The translations under genes were made by a program, and so were the position numbers. A stretch of DNA of 64,000 nt from an uncultured Parabacteroides sp. (GTDB lineage: Bacteria; Bacteroidota; Bacteroidia; Bacteroidales; Tannerellaceae), in NCBI GenBank assembly GCA_934718155.1, contig CAKUZF010000008.1:17804-81803 (forward strand), in the 5' to 3' direction. Shown here one piece after another: positions 42,960 through 52,307 of the stretch. Each line of letters opens with the position of its first letter. Position 1 is the stretch's first letter. The notes below the pieces were generated by a model. It ran no database searches and was not told the DNA's origin. It saw nothing but the letters and a program-made list of their open reading frames with translations.

Positions 42960-45563
42960 TTATTGTTTTGCGCTTTCGATCTTCCTGACAGCGGTTGTAA
43001 TGCGCTGCTCGGCCTCATCGAAATCGACAGTGATTAGATCGCCATGCTCCACCGTGGCGCGGATGATCAATTCGGCCATCTCGTCTTCGAGATACTTCTG
43101 GATCGCACGCTTCAGCGGGCGGGCGCCAAACTGCACATCGTAACCCTTGGTAGCGATGAAGTCTTTGGCCGCCTCAGAGATCTGGAGCGTGAAGCCCAAA
43201 GCCTCAACTCGCTTATAGAGTCCCTTCAGCTCGATCTCGATGATTCGGCGGATGGCCTCCTTGTCAAGCTGGTCGAACATGATGATGTCGTCGATGCGGT
43301 TGAGGAACTCGGGGGCGAAGGCCTTGTTCAGCGCCTTTTGGATCACACCACGCGAGAAGTCCTTATCGGCCTCACTGCCAGGTGTACTGAAGCCTACGCC
43401 GCGACCGAAGTCTTTCAGCTGACGTGTGCCGATGTTGGAGGTCATGATCAGGATCGTGTTCTTAAAGTCGATGCGACGGCCCAGGCTGTCGGTCAACCGA
43501 CCCTCGTCGAGCACTTGCAGCAGGAGGTTGAACACGTCGGGATGCGCCTTCTCAATCTCGTCGAGCAGAACGACAGAGTAGGGCTTGCGGCGCACCTTCT
43601 CGGTGAGCTGGCCTCCCTCCTCGTAACCTACGTAGCCCGGAGGCGCTCCAACGAGGCGCGAGACGGCGAACTTCTCCAGATACTCGCTCATATCAACACG
43701 GATCAGCGCATCGGCCGAGTCGAAAAGATACTCAGCCAACTTCTTGGCCAGATGCGTCTTACCCACGCCGGTCGGACCCAGGAACATGAAGGTGCCGATC
43801 GGTTTGTTCGGATCCTTCAGGCCCACGCGGTTGCGCTGGATAGCCTTCACAATCTTTTTCACCGCCTCGTCTTGGCCGATGACCTTCGACTTCAGCACGT
43901 CAGCCATCTCCAGCAGGCGCACATTCTCGGCCTTGGCGATACGCTGCACGGGCACGCCTGACATCATGGCAACTACCTCGGCCACTTTGTCTTCATCCAC
44001 CACTTCACGATGCTCGCCCATTTCCTTCTCCCATTTCGCCTTAGCGGCCTCAAGCTGCAACAACAGCTGCCGCTCTTGGTCGCGGAAGCTGGCGGCCAAT
44101 TCGAAATTCTGCGCCTTCACAGCCGAAAGCTTCTCCTCCTTCGTGCGCTCGATACGCACCTCCAGCTCCTCGATGCTCTTCGGCACCACGATGTTGGCTA
44201 CGTGCACACGCGAGCCCGCCTCGTCTAAGGCGTCGATCGCCTTGTCGGGAAAGTTCCGGTCGCTGATATAACGCTCCGTCAGTTTCACGCAAGCGGCCAA
44301 GGCCTCGTCGGTGTAAATCACGTTGTGATGCTCCTCGTAGCGCTCCTTGATGTTATGCAGGATCTGAAGAGTCTCGGAGGCAGTTGTCGGATCAACAATC
44401 ACCTTCTGGAAACGACGCTCCAGCGCACCATCTTTCTCGATGTTCTTGCGATACTCGTCGAGCGTAGTGGCTCCGATGCACTGAATCTCGCCACGCGCCA
44501 AGGCTGGCTTCAGCATGTTGGCCGCATCCATCGTGCCCGCCGCCGAACCAGCACCCACGATGGTGTGAATCTCATCGATGAAGAGGATGATATTGGGGTT
44601 TTTCGAAATCTCGTTCAGAATGGCCTTGATGCGCTCCTCAAACTGGCCACGATATTTCGTGCCAGCCACAATGGAGGCCATGTCAAGGTTGATGACTCGC
44701 TTGTCGAACAGGATGCGAGAGACCTTGCGCTGTACGATGCGTGTGGCCAAACCTTCTACGATGGCCGACTTGCCCACTCCCGGCTCGCCAATCAGCACCG
44801 GGTTGTTCTTCTTACGCCGACTCAAGATCTGCGCCAGTCGCTCGATCTCCTTCTCGCGGCCTACGATCGGATCCAACCGCCCCTCGCTAGCGGCGCGAGT
44901 CATGTCGGTTCCGAAATTGTCCAACACTGGCGTGTCGCTCTTACCTTGCGTGGAGCCGGCTGCCGAACCCGGCTGCCGAGCGTAATCCTTGCCCGGAAAG
45001 TCCTCCTCGTCTTCGTCATCCTCCTCATCGGTGTAGCCTGCCGAAAAGCCATCGGATTTCACCTCGCCCTTCGTATCGAAGTCATCGCCAAAGGCGAATT
45101 CCTCGTCAAGCGGATTTATCTCAGTGTTATAATGCATAACATTCAACGTTTTATAGAGGGAATCGTAGGTGATTCCCATCTCGTCCAACAATCGCGCCAA
45201 ACCAGAGTTGGCGTCTTTCAAAATAGCTAATAACAGATGCTCCACGTCCGCCTCATCGCGTTTGAACTTGCGCGATTCAAGCTGGCTCATCCGGAGCAAA
45301 CGCTCGGCGGTTTTGCTAATCACAACCTCGCTCGAGTCGGAAACGGATTGATCAGGCACGTGGTTGATCTCTTGCTCAATTCGGCGGCGGATCTCCCGCG
45401 GGCTGGCTTGCAGTCGCTCAATTGCCTGAAATGCCAAGCTCTCGCCCTCGCGAAGGAGCCCCAGCATCAGGTGCTCGGGGCCAATATAGCTGTTATGAAG
45501 CCTTACGGCTTCCTCGCGGCTATACTCTACCACATCCATCAATCTTTTCGAATACCTTATCAT
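42960..45563 (-). CDS. clpC: ATP-dependent Clp protease ATP-binding subunit ClpC
   Basis: 867 residues from the ATG at 45563 (MIRYSKRLMDVVEYSREEAV). The frame is open to 45614, but a -7 box at 45612-45619 rules that start out. N-terminal Clp repeat domain, an acidic linker (DEEDDEDEEDFPG near residue 155), first AAA+ domain with Walker A GEPGVGKSAIVEG, UVR-like middle region, second AAA+ with GPTGVGKTHLAKK and the arginine-finger region, and the C-terminal D2-small domain. Unfolds proteins for ClpP. The leader contains ACATATATAATATATA. panB follows closely. Confidence 0.93.
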   Translation of the reverse strand: MIRYSKRLMDVVEYSREEAVRLHNSYIGPEHLMLGLLREGESLAFQAIERLQASPREIRRRIEQEINHVPDQSVSDSSEVVISKTAERLLRMSQLESRKFKRDEADVEHLLLAILKDANSGLARLLDEMGITYDSLYKTLNVMHYNTEINPLDEEFAFGDDFDTKGEVKSDGFSAGYTDEEDDEDEEDFPGKDYARQPGSAAGSTQGKSDTPVLDNFGTDMTRAASEGRLDPIVGREKEIERLAQILSRRKKNNPVLIGEPGVGKSAIVEGLATRIVQRKVSRILFDKRVINLDMASIVAGTKYRGQFEERIKAILNEISKNPNIILFIDEIHTIVGAGSAAGTMDAANMLKPALARGEIQCIGATTLDEYRKNIEKDGALERRFQKVIVDPTTASETLQILHNIKERYEEHHNVIYTDEALAACVKLTERYISDRNFPDKAIDALDEAGSRVHVANIVVPKSIEELEVRIERTKEEKLSAVKAQNFELAASFRDQERQLLLQLEAAKAKWEKEMGEHREVVDEDKVAEVVAMMSGVPVQRIAKAENVRLLEMADVLKSKVIGQDEAVKKIVKAIQRNRVGLKDPNKPIGTFMFLGPTGVGKTHLAKKLAEYLFDSADALIRVDMSEYLEKFAVSRLVGAPPGYVGYEEGGQLTEKVRRKPYSVVLLDEIEKAHPDVFNLLLQVLDEGRLTDSLGRRIDFKNTILIMTSNIGTRQLKDFGRGVGFSTPGSEADKDFSRGVIQKALNKAFAPEFLNRIDDIIMFDQLDKEAIRRIIEIELKGLYKRVEALGFTLQISEAAKDFIATKGYDVQFGARPLKRAIQKYLEDEMAELIIRATVEHGDLITVDFDEAEQRITTAVRKIESAKQ

Positions 45564-45611
45564 GTTTATATATATTATATATGTAAAAACGATATGCGTC
45601 TCTGCTATCGG

Positions 45612-45619
45612 CAAAAGTA
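45612..45619 (-). promoter_or_regulatory. -7 box TACTTTTG for clpC
   Basis: Exact TAnnTTTG on the minus strand, 49 bases before the clpC ATG at 45563. Confidence 0.6.
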
Positions 45620-45735
45620 CGCAATCTATTTTGATTAAGCATCAACATTCGTGCCATTATGCCATCGGAGCTTCGTAAAAAGAGCTAAAATCAAAATTTA
45701 GGATAGAATTCTTTCGTGGAATGCGGAAAAACCCT

Positions 45736-45743
45736 TACCTTAG
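45736..45743 (+). promoter_or_regulatory. Probable -7 box (TACCTTAG) for gyrA
   Basis: One mismatch to TAnnTTTG, 49 bases before the gyrA ATG, in the divergent clpC-gyrA spacer. Confidence 0.4.
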
Positions 45744-45791
45744 TGCAATTTTTCAGAAGTGAGAAATTTAGTGTAACAAATAAGAATCTAA

Positions 45792-48326
45792 ATGGTTGAT
45801 CAAGACAGAATTATTAAGATTAACATTGAAGAGGAGATGAAGTCGGCCTACATTGATTACTCAATGTCGGTGATTGTCTCGCGTGCTCTTCCAGATGTTA
45901 GGGATGGTTTTAAGCCGGTCCACCGCCGTATCCTATTCGGCATGAACGAACTGGGTAACACCTCCGACAAACCTTATAAAAAATCTGCGAGAATTGTAGG
46001 TGAAGTGCTCGGTAAGTACCACCCGCATGGCGATTCATCCGTCTATTTTGCAATGGTGCGTATGGCCCAGAAGTGGGCGATGCGCTATTGCCTGGTGGAT
46101 GGCCAAGGAAACTTTGGCTCGGTGGATGGCGACAGCCCCGCTGCCATGCGTTACACCGAGGCCCGCTTGAGTAAGCTGGCCGAGGAGATGCTGCGAGACA
46201 TCGACAAGGACACGGTCGATTTTCAGCTGAACTTCGACGACACGCTCAAGGAGCCGACCGTTCTGCCGACTCGCATTCCCAATTTGCTGGTGAACGGAGC
46301 GTCGGGCATCGCCGTCGGCATGGCCACCAACATGCCCACGCACAACCTGAGCGAGGTGCTTGACGGCTGCGTGGCCTACATTGACACCAAGGGCGACATC
46401 GACGTGGCGGGACTGATGCAATTCATCAAGGCCCCCGACTTCCCCACCGGAGCCACCATCTACGGCTACGCCGGCGTGAAGGAAGCCTTCGAGACTGGAC
46501 GCGGACGTATCGTACTGCGCGGAAAAGCCGAGATCGAGGTTGAGAACAATCATGAGCGCATCGTCATCAGCGAGATTCCTTACGGCGTAAATAAGGCCGA
46601 GTTGATCAAAGACATCGCCAACCTCGTCAACGAGAAGCGGCTCGACGGCATCTCTAACGTCAACGACGAGACCGACCGTCAGGGTATGCGCATCGTGGTC
46701 GACGTGAAGCGCGACGCCAACTCGAGTGTCGTGCTCAATAAGCTCTATAAGATGACCGCCCTGCAATCTTCGTTCAGCGTAAACAACATCGCCCTGGTCA
46801 ACGGCCGACCGAGATTGCTCAACCTGAAAGACCTAATCAAGGCCTTCGTCGAGCATCGCCACGAGGTGGTGATCCGCCGCACGAGATTCGACCTGAAGAA
46901 GGCAGAGGAGCGCGCCCATATTCTGGAGGGACTGATCATCGCCTCCGACAACATCGACGAGGTGATCGCCATCATCAAGGCTTCGAAGAGCCCGCAGGAG
47001 GCCATCGAACGACTAAAGGAGCGCTTCTCGCTCTCCGACGTGCAGGCACGCGCCATCGTAGAGATGCGACTTCGCCAGCTGACGGGACTCGAGCAAAGCA
47101 AGCTGCGCGCCGAATATGAGGAGATAGAGAAACTGATTGCTTACTTAAAGGAGATTTTAGAGAACGACGATCTTTGTATGAAGGTAATTAAGGATGAACT
47201 CCTGGAGATCAAGGCCGCATGGGGCGACGAGCGCAAGACCGACATCGTTTATGCCTCAGAGGAGCTGAACCCCGAAGATTTCTATGCCGACGACGAGATG
47301 ATCATCACACTCTCCCACATGGGTTACATCAAGCGCACGCCGCTGAGCGAGTTCCGTGCGCAAGGCCGTGGTGGCGTTGGCGTGAAGGGATCGGAAACGC
47401 GCGACGAAGACTTCGTGGAATACATCTATCCGGCCTCTATGCATGCAACTCTGCTCTTCTTTACAGCAAAGGGACGCTGCTTCTGGCTGAAAGTGTATGA
47501 GATACCCGAGGGGGCGAAGAACGCCAAGGGACGCGCAATCCAGAACCTGCTCAACATCGAAGCCGACGACAAGATACAGGCGTTCATACGTGTGAAGAAC
47601 TTGACACGCGACACCGAGTTCATCAACTCACACTACCTGCTGTTCTGCACCAAGAAGGGTGTCATCAAGAAAACCCTGCTCGAGGCCTACTCACGCCCGC
47701 GCCGCGACGGCGTGAACGCCATCACGCTGGCCGAAGACGACGGCTTGATTCAGGTGTGCATGACAAACGGCAACAACGAAGTGATCATCGCCAACCGCAA
47801 CGGACGTGCGATCCGCTTCCACGAGAGCAAAGTGCGTGCGATGGGACGTACGGCATCGGGCGTGCGAGGCATGACGCTCGATGAGGGCGACGACGAGGCT
47901 GTAGGCATGGTGTGCATCAAAGACCTGGAGAAGGAGACCATCCTGGTAGTTTCGGAACAGGGCTATGGCAAACGCTCCTCGATCGACGATTATCGCATCA
48001 CCAACCGTGGCGGTAAGGGCGTAAAGACCATCAACATCACTGAAAGGACAGGCAAGTTGGTAGCCATCAAGAACGTGACCGACGAGAACGACCTGATGAT
48101 CATCAACAAGTCGGGCATCACGATCCGACTGAACGTGGCCAACCTGAGCGTTATAGGCCGTGCCACTCAAGGTGTTCGCCTGATCAATCTCGAGAAACGA
48201 AACGACGAGATCGCATCCGTCTGCAAAGTGCTCTCAGAGAATGAAGAGGAAAAGGTCGAGGGCATCGACGAGTCAACCGAGCCTACAGAGAACGCCGGAC
48301 AGACCGAAGAGAATAACAAGGAGTAA
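45792..48326 (+). CDS. gyrA: DNA gyrase subunit A
   Basis: 844 residues. N-terminal breakage-reunion domain: [41 protein letters not shown], then the catalytic Tyr region [18 protein letters not shown]. The C-terminal beta-pinwheel has the GyrA box in [12 protein letters not shown], which separates it from ParC. Quinolone region: Ser at the E. coli 83 position is kept, and the E. coli Asp87 position is Phe, which I recall as normal for Bacteroides, not a resistance change. An acidic tail ([16 protein letters not shown]) ends the protein. Introduces negative supercoils with GyrB. Confidence 0.96.
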   Translation: MVDQDRIIKINIEEEMKSAYIDYSMSVIVSRALPDVRDGFKPVHRRILFGMNELGNTSDKPYKKSARIVGEVLGKYHPHGDSSVYFAMVRMAQKWAMRYCLVDGQGNFGSVDGDSPAAMRYTEARLSKLAEEMLRDIDKDTVDFQLNFDDTLKEPTVLPTRIPNLLVNGASGIAVGMATNMPTHNLSEVLDGCVAYIDTKGDIDVAGLMQFIKAPDFPTGATIYGYAGVKEAFETGRGRIVLRGKAEIEVENNHERIVISEIPYGVNKAELIKDIANLVNEKRLDGISNVNDETDRQGMRIVVDVKRDANSSVVLNKLYKMTALQSSFSVNNIALVNGRPRLLNLKDLIKAFVEHRHEVVIRRTRFDLKKAEERAHILEGLIIASDNIDEVIAIIKASKSPQEAIERLKERFSLSDVQARAIVEMRLRQLTGLEQSKLRAEYEEIEKLIAYLKEILENDDLCMKVIKDELLEIKAAWGDERKTDIVYASEELNPEDFYADDEMIITLSHMGYIKRTPLSEFRAQGRGGVGVKGSETRDEDFVEYIYPASMHATLLFFTAKGRCFWLKVYEIPEGAKNAKGRAIQNLLNIEADDKIQAFIRVKNLTRDTEFINSHYLLFCTKKGVIKKTLLEAYSRPRRDGVNAITLAEDDGLIQVCMTNGNNEVIIANRNGRAIRFHESKVRAMGRTASGVRGMTLDEGDDEAVGMVCIKDLEKETILVVSEQGYGKRSSIDDYRITNRGGKGVKTINITERTGKLVAIKNVTDENDLMIINKSGITIRLNVANLSVIGRATQGVRLINLEKRNDEIASVCKVLSENEEEKVEGIDESTEPTENAGQTEENNKE

Positions 48327-48373
48327 TTTTTATAAGACTGAATATTAATATTAATTTCAAAACAGAAAAGACG

Positions 48374-49591
48374 ATGAAAAAAGTATTGTTAACAATGGCT
48401 CTGTGTGTGGCTGCAACCGCCGCTTACGCACAGAAGAGCGCAGTGAACCAAGCGCAATCAATCGCCAAAAGTCAGAATGCCGACTACGCTGAGGCAAGAT
48501 CACTGATCAAGGGTGCTTTGGAGAATGCCGAGACGAAGGGCGACGCCAAGACCTGGTTTGTGGCAGGTTTCGTTGAGGATCAGCAGTTCAGCAACGAGCG
48601 TACGAAGCAGATGTTGGGCCAGAAGCCCGACGAGGCTAAGATGTATGAGGCTCTGGGCGCTGTACTGCCCTACTTCAAGGAGGCTTACAAGCTGGATCAG
48701 CAGCCAAACGAGAAGGGCAAGATCAAACCCCGTTACACAAAAGACATCAAGGGTATCTTGAGCGCAAACCACGTGTATTACATCAACGGTGGCGCTTACT
48801 ACTTCGATCAGAAGGACTACAACAAGGCTTCCAACTTCTTCGAGCAGTATCTGGAGATCTCAGACCTCGACATGTTCAAGGGCACACCGACAGCAGAGCG
48901 CGACTCTAACTTCATGACTGTTCAGTTCTACGCAGCTGTAGCAGCTACTCAGCTCAACAACCACGAGAAGGCTGTTGCTGCCTTGGAGCGTGCGAAGGGC
49001 ACCGACTATCGTCGCAACGACATCTACCAGTATCTCTGCTACGAGTATGAGCAGGCCAAAGACGAGGCCAACCTGGAGAAGACCTTGAAAGAGGGTATGG
49101 AGTTGTTCCCCGAGGAGTCATACTACCTGTTGAGCTTGATCAACAACTACATCTACTCTAACCGCAACGACGAGGCTATCAACTACCTGAGCCAGGCAAT
49201 CGCTAAGGATCAGAACAATCCGCAGTTGCTCGACGTTATGGGCCGTGTGTATGAAACAGGCTTGAAAGACTACGCTAAGGCTGAGGAGTACTTCCAGAAG
49301 GCTCTCGCTATCAACCCCGACTACATCGAGTCGATCTCTAACCTGGGTCGTGTATACTACAACCAGGGCGTAAACAAGCAAGGCGAAGCTAACATGATCA
49401 ACGACGCTAAGCAGTATCAGGAAGAGGTTGCTAAAGCTAAGGAGTTGTTCAAGAAGGCTATGCCTTACTTCGAGAAGGCTCACCAAATGAAGCCGGACGA
49501 GCGCGACTACATGGTGGCTTTGAGAGGTATCTACTACAACCTCAACATGGGCGACAAGTTCGAGGCTATCGAGAAGGAGATGAATAATTAA
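48374..49591 (+). CDS. Secreted tetratricopeptide-repeat protein
   Basis: 405 residues. Signal peptide MKKVLLTMALCVAATAAYAQ, then helical TPR pairs such as AYYFDQKDYNKASNFFEQYLEI, NNHEKAVAALERAKG, NRNDEAINYLSQAIAK and KDYAKAEEYFQKALAINPDYIES. Probably a periplasmic scaffold. The codon pattern is biased towards a few codons (GCT, AAG, CTG), as in highly expressed genes of this group. Follows gyrA by 48 bases; an intrinsic terminator lies after it. Partner proteins are unknown. Confidence 0.85.
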   Translation: MKKVLLTMALCVAATAAYAQKSAVNQAQSIAKSQNADYAEARSLIKGALENAETKGDAKTWFVAGFVEDQQFSNERTKQMLGQKPDEAKMYEALGAVLPYFKEAYKLDQQPNEKGKIKPRYTKDIKGILSANHVYYINGGAYYFDQKDYNKASNFFEQYLEISDLDMFKGTPTAERDSNFMTVQFYAAVAATQLNNHEKAVAALERAKGTDYRRNDIYQYLCYEYEQAKDEANLEKTLKEGMELFPEESYYLLSLINNYIYSNRNDEAINYLSQAIAKDQNNPQLLDVMGRVYETGLKDYAKAEEYFQKALAINPDYIESISNLGRVYYNQGVNKQGEANMINDAKQYQEEVAKAKELFKKAMPYFEKAHQMKPDERDYMVALRGIYYNLNMGDKFEAIEKEMNN

Positions 49592-49625
49592 GTCATAGAA
49601 AGACTTAACACTCATTTTTAACATC

Positions 49626-49666
49626 AGGGGGAGCAGGCTCGCAAGAGCTTCGCTCCCCTCTTTGTT
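49626..49666 (+). terminator. Intrinsic terminator after the TPR gene
   Basis: Stem AGGGGGAGC with GCTCCCCT (49626-49634 with 49652-49659), loop AGGCTCGCAAGAGCTTC, then CTTTGTTT. Confidence 0.75.
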
Positions 49667-49752
49667 TATATGCCGCTGCTAAGGCTGGCTCCATGCCGTA
49701 CAGAGATAAACTTACGAAGGCTCAGCGGCCATCATAAGCGCAAGCATGCGGC

Positions 49753-50283
49753 TCAGCGGCTTTGCAAGCATTGCATCACGATCGCATCCGAAAAGCCCCC
49801 GTTAGGCAGGCGCACCCAATCGCGCAAGATACCGCTGCGGGCGAAGCCACACCCCGCGAAGAGCCTAAGGCTCGGCTCATTCCCGACAGGCACATGCACG
49901 TAAAGCTGACGCAGGTCTAAATGGCCAAAGGCATAGGCCTTCAAAAGACTGACCGCTTGCGTGGCAAGTCTCTGCCCTTGGTGCGTGCGATCGACCAAGA
50001 TACCGCAAGCCGCCCGACGGGCGTGCGGGTCGTAGTCGAACAAATCAACCAGCCCCACAAGTTCTTTGGTCGTGCGCAGCTCGATGGCCAACCGCAACTG
50101 GCCCGTCTCGTGCAGAGGCCTACCGCTCTCGGCGATGTACTGCCGCAAGACGTAACGCGAGAAAGGAGCCAACGTGCTTCCCACCGACCATAATGTCGTG
50201 TCATTCTCCCAGCGGTAGAGCGGCTCCAGATCCTCCGGCTCGAGCGCACGAAGCCGAATCGTGGCGTTATTCAAGTAGCTCAT
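49753..50283 (-). CDS. GNAT family N-acetyltransferase
   Basis: 176 residues, RimJ/RimL-like. Begins NATIRLRALEPEDLEPLYRWEND and has the acetyl-CoA-binding segment GILVDRTHQGQRLATQAVSLL, then LYVHVPVGNEPSLRLFAGCGF. Transfers an acetyl group to an amine; protein N-terminus, spermidine or small molecule substrates are all possible. The start overlaps the glycosyltransferase stop (ATGA at 50280-50283), so it is co-translated with it. Cytoplasmic. Confidence 0.85.
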   Translation of the reverse strand: MSYLNNATIRLRALEPEDLEPLYRWENDTTLWSVGSTLAPFSRYVLRQYIAESGRPLHETGQLRLAIELRTTKELVGLVDLFDYDPHARRAACGILVDRTHQGQRLATQAVSLLKAYAFGHLDLRQLYVHVPVGNEPSLRLFAGCGFARSGILRDWVRLPNGGFSDAIVMQCLQSR

Positions 50284-51461
50284 GCCATCCCGGCCGAAAT
50301 CAGCCGCTCGCTCTTTAGGGAATAGAGATGGTGAGACACCCGCTTATTCTCCAGTTTATCCATGAAAAGCAATGCCTGCTCATAACGCACATCGGGGCAG
50401 CAAAACACATAGTCGGTGAAGCCCTTCATCTGGTTGCGCCTGCAGATGGCATCCATCACCCTGTTCTCGTCCAGATCCCAAAGATTCACTCGCTCCAAAG
50501 AAGGCATAGCCTTCAGGCAAGCCGCCTTCACCTGCTCATAATGCGCCTCGTTGCAGATCACCAGCAGGCGCTTGTGGGGCAACCCCGCGCGCTTCTTCTT
50601 CGAGGGACCACGCAGCGAGGCCATCGCAGCCTTCAGCCCGACCGCCATCTTGATCAAGCCGCGCAAGAAACCGCTCGACGAAGGGTAATACTTCTGATAG
50701 AAAATGAGCATCGCCCCGTAGAAAGCCTCGATGTAACGCTTATCGTCTTGCTTGGCGCTCTCCCCCTTATAATGCAAAAGCCGCTCGGGGTAATAAAGGT
50801 TCTTATAGCCCGCCTGCACAATGCGGTAAGAGAGGTCGATGTCTTCGCCATACATGAAAAAAGACTCATCGAAAAGGCCAGCCTTGTCTAACGCCTCATG
50901 ACGAATCAGCATAAAGGCCCCAGCCAGCACCTCGACCGAATGCTGCCGGTTGGCGCGCAGGTAAGGCAAACTATACCGGGCGAACTTCGGACTATAGGGA
51001 AACAGCTTCGCCAGGCCAAACAGCTTGCAGAAAGAGACCCACGGCGAGGGGAACGAGCGTTTGCTCTCGGCAAGGAATTCGCCATGGGCATTGATCATCT
51101 TCACGCCGATCGCACCGATCGCCTCGTCTTCGTCCATCTGGAAGCAAAGGCCGCGCAGGCTATCCTCGCCCACTACCGTGTCGGGGTTGAGCAGCAAGAC
51201 ATACTGGCCACGAGCCAGGCGGATCGCTTGGTTGTTGGCTCGGGCGAACCCTACGTTTTCAGTGTTCTCGATGAAACGCACACCGGGGAACTTCGGCTTC
51301 AGATACTCCATGGAGCCATCCGTCGAAAGATTATCAACCACAAACACCTCCGTTGCCAAATCCTTCGTGGCCGCCTCCACCGAATGGAGACATTGCTCCA
51401 AGAAATATTTCACATTGTAATTTACAATGACTATCGAAAGTTTTATCTCGTCGTAAACCAT
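50280..51461 (-). CDS. Family 2 glycosyltransferase
   Basis: 393 residues. GT-A fold: LSIVIVNYNVKYFLEQCLHS, VFVVDNLSTDGSMEYLK, IENTENVGFARANNQAI, QYVLLLNPDTVV and FFMYGEDIDLSYRIVQAGYK. The C-terminal 100 residues (after about residue 285) are not typical of GT2 and contain KRAGLPHKRLLVICNEAHYE and WDLDENRVMDAI, which may be a separate small domain. Adds a sugar to a lipid- or protein-linked acceptor; the acceptor is unknown. Its leader holds a perfect 18-bp tandem duplication. GNAT gene follows with overlap. Confidence 0.85.
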   Translation of the reverse strand: MVYDEIKLSIVIVNYNVKYFLEQCLHSVEAATKDLATEVFVVDNLSTDGSMEYLKPKFPGVRFIENTENVGFARANNQAIRLARGQYVLLLNPDTVVGEDSLRGLCFQMDEDEAIGAIGVKMINAHGEFLAESKRSFPSPWVSFCKLFGLAKLFPYSPKFARYSLPYLRANRQHSVEVLAGAFMLIRHEALDKAGLFDESFFMYGEDIDLSYRIVQAGYKNLYYPERLLHYKGESAKQDDKRYIEAFYGAMLIFYQKYYPSSSGFLRGLIKMAVGLKAAMASLRGPSKKKRAGLPHKRLLVICNEAHYEQVKAACLKAMPSLERVNLWDLDENRVMDAICRRNQMKGFTDYVFCCPDVRYEQALLFMDKLENKRVSHHLYSLKSERLISAGMA

Positions 51462-51469
51462 AAGCTATC

Positions 51470-51505
51470 TATACATTATTATATATGTATACATTATTAT
51501 ATATG
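51470..51505. repeat. Perfect 18-bp tandem duplication in the glycosyltransferase leader
   Basis: TATACATTATTATATATG is present twice in a row (51470-51487 and 51488-51505), 9 bases before the ATG on the minus strand. Read on that strand the repeat is CATATATAATAATGTATA, the same kind of AT-rich motif seen in front of namZ, clpC and the alkaline phosphatase gene. Confidence 0.85.
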
Positions 51506-51528
51506 TAAACAGAAGACCTCGCCACTAC

Positions 51529-52149
51529 TCACAGCCCCCGCGGAGCGAAAGTAGTCCGATCAAGAATCGAACGGCCCAAGGTCACCTCGTCGGCATACTC
51601 AATCTCGTCGCCGATCGCCACGCCACGGGCAATCACGCTCACCTTCACACCGAGCGGCTTCAGTTTCCGGTAGAGAAAGAAGTTGGTCGTGTCGCCCTCC
51701 ATGGTGGTGCTTAACGCCAAGATCACCTCGTTCACCTCGCCTTCGGCCACACGGGCCACCAAGCTCTCGATCTGCAAATCGTTCGGGCCAATGCCCTCCA
51801 TGGGCGAGATGATGCCGCCCAGCACGTGATACACCCCTTTGAACTGACCGGTGTTCTCGATCGCCATCACCTCCTTCACGTTCTCCACCACACACACCAC
51901 CGAGTGGTCGCGGGCGGGATTGGCGCAAATGGGACAGACATCCACGTCTGACAAGTTATGGCAAACCTGACAATACTTCACGTCACGACGCAAAGCCAAT
52001 AGCGAGGAAGCGAAGCGCTCCGTGTAATCGGGATCGCGCCGCAACATGTAAAGGGCCAAACGCAAGGCCGTCTTTCGGCCAATGCCCGGAAGGGTGGACA
52101 ATTCGTTCACCGCCTGCTCCAACAACGTGGAAGGGTATCGTTGATTCAT
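51529..52149 (-). CDS. recR: Recombination mediator protein RecR
   Basis: 206 residues. Helix-hairpin-helix ([20 protein letters not shown]), the four-Cys zinc finger [16 protein letters not shown], Toprim domain ([33 protein letters not shown]) and the C-terminal [19 protein letters not shown]. With RecO/RecF loads RecA at DNA gaps. A TACCTTCG sequence at 52180-52187 on the minus strand is a likely -7 box. Cytoplasmic; length is normal. Confidence 0.95.
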   Translation of the reverse strand: MNQRYPSTLLEQAVNELSTLPGIGRKTALRLALYMLRRDPDYTERFASSLLALRRDVKYCQVCHNLSDVDVCPICANPARDHSVVCVVENVKEVMAIENTGQFKGVYHVLGGIISPMEGIGPNDLQIESLVARVAEGEVNEVILALSTTMEGDTTNFFLYRKLKPLGVKVSVIARGVAIGDEIEYADEVTLGRSILDRTTFAPRGL

Positions 52150-52239
52150 TCCGTCTGTATGCTGTTATTTTTTAGTCTGCGAAGGTATAAAAATTAGCGC
52201 AAATAAACGCATCCCCTTGCAGTTATCAACCCAAAAGCG

Positions 52240-52247
52240 TACATTTG
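52240..52247 (+). promoter_or_regulatory. -7 box TACATTTG for the OPT transporter gene
   Basis: Exact TAnnTTTG match. The longest frame begins at 52245 within it, so the ATG at 52308 is the real start. Confidence 0.6.
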
Positions 52248-52307
52248 TCACCTGAACCTCCTTCAAAGGGGTTCGCACAACGAGTTATAACTAATATTTT
52301 GATATCC

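Noticed and set aside
45792..46100. Quinolone resistance mutation in GyrA
   Set aside because: Ser is kept at the E. coli 83 position; Phe at the 87 position is, as I recall, normal in Bacteroides and not an acquired change.
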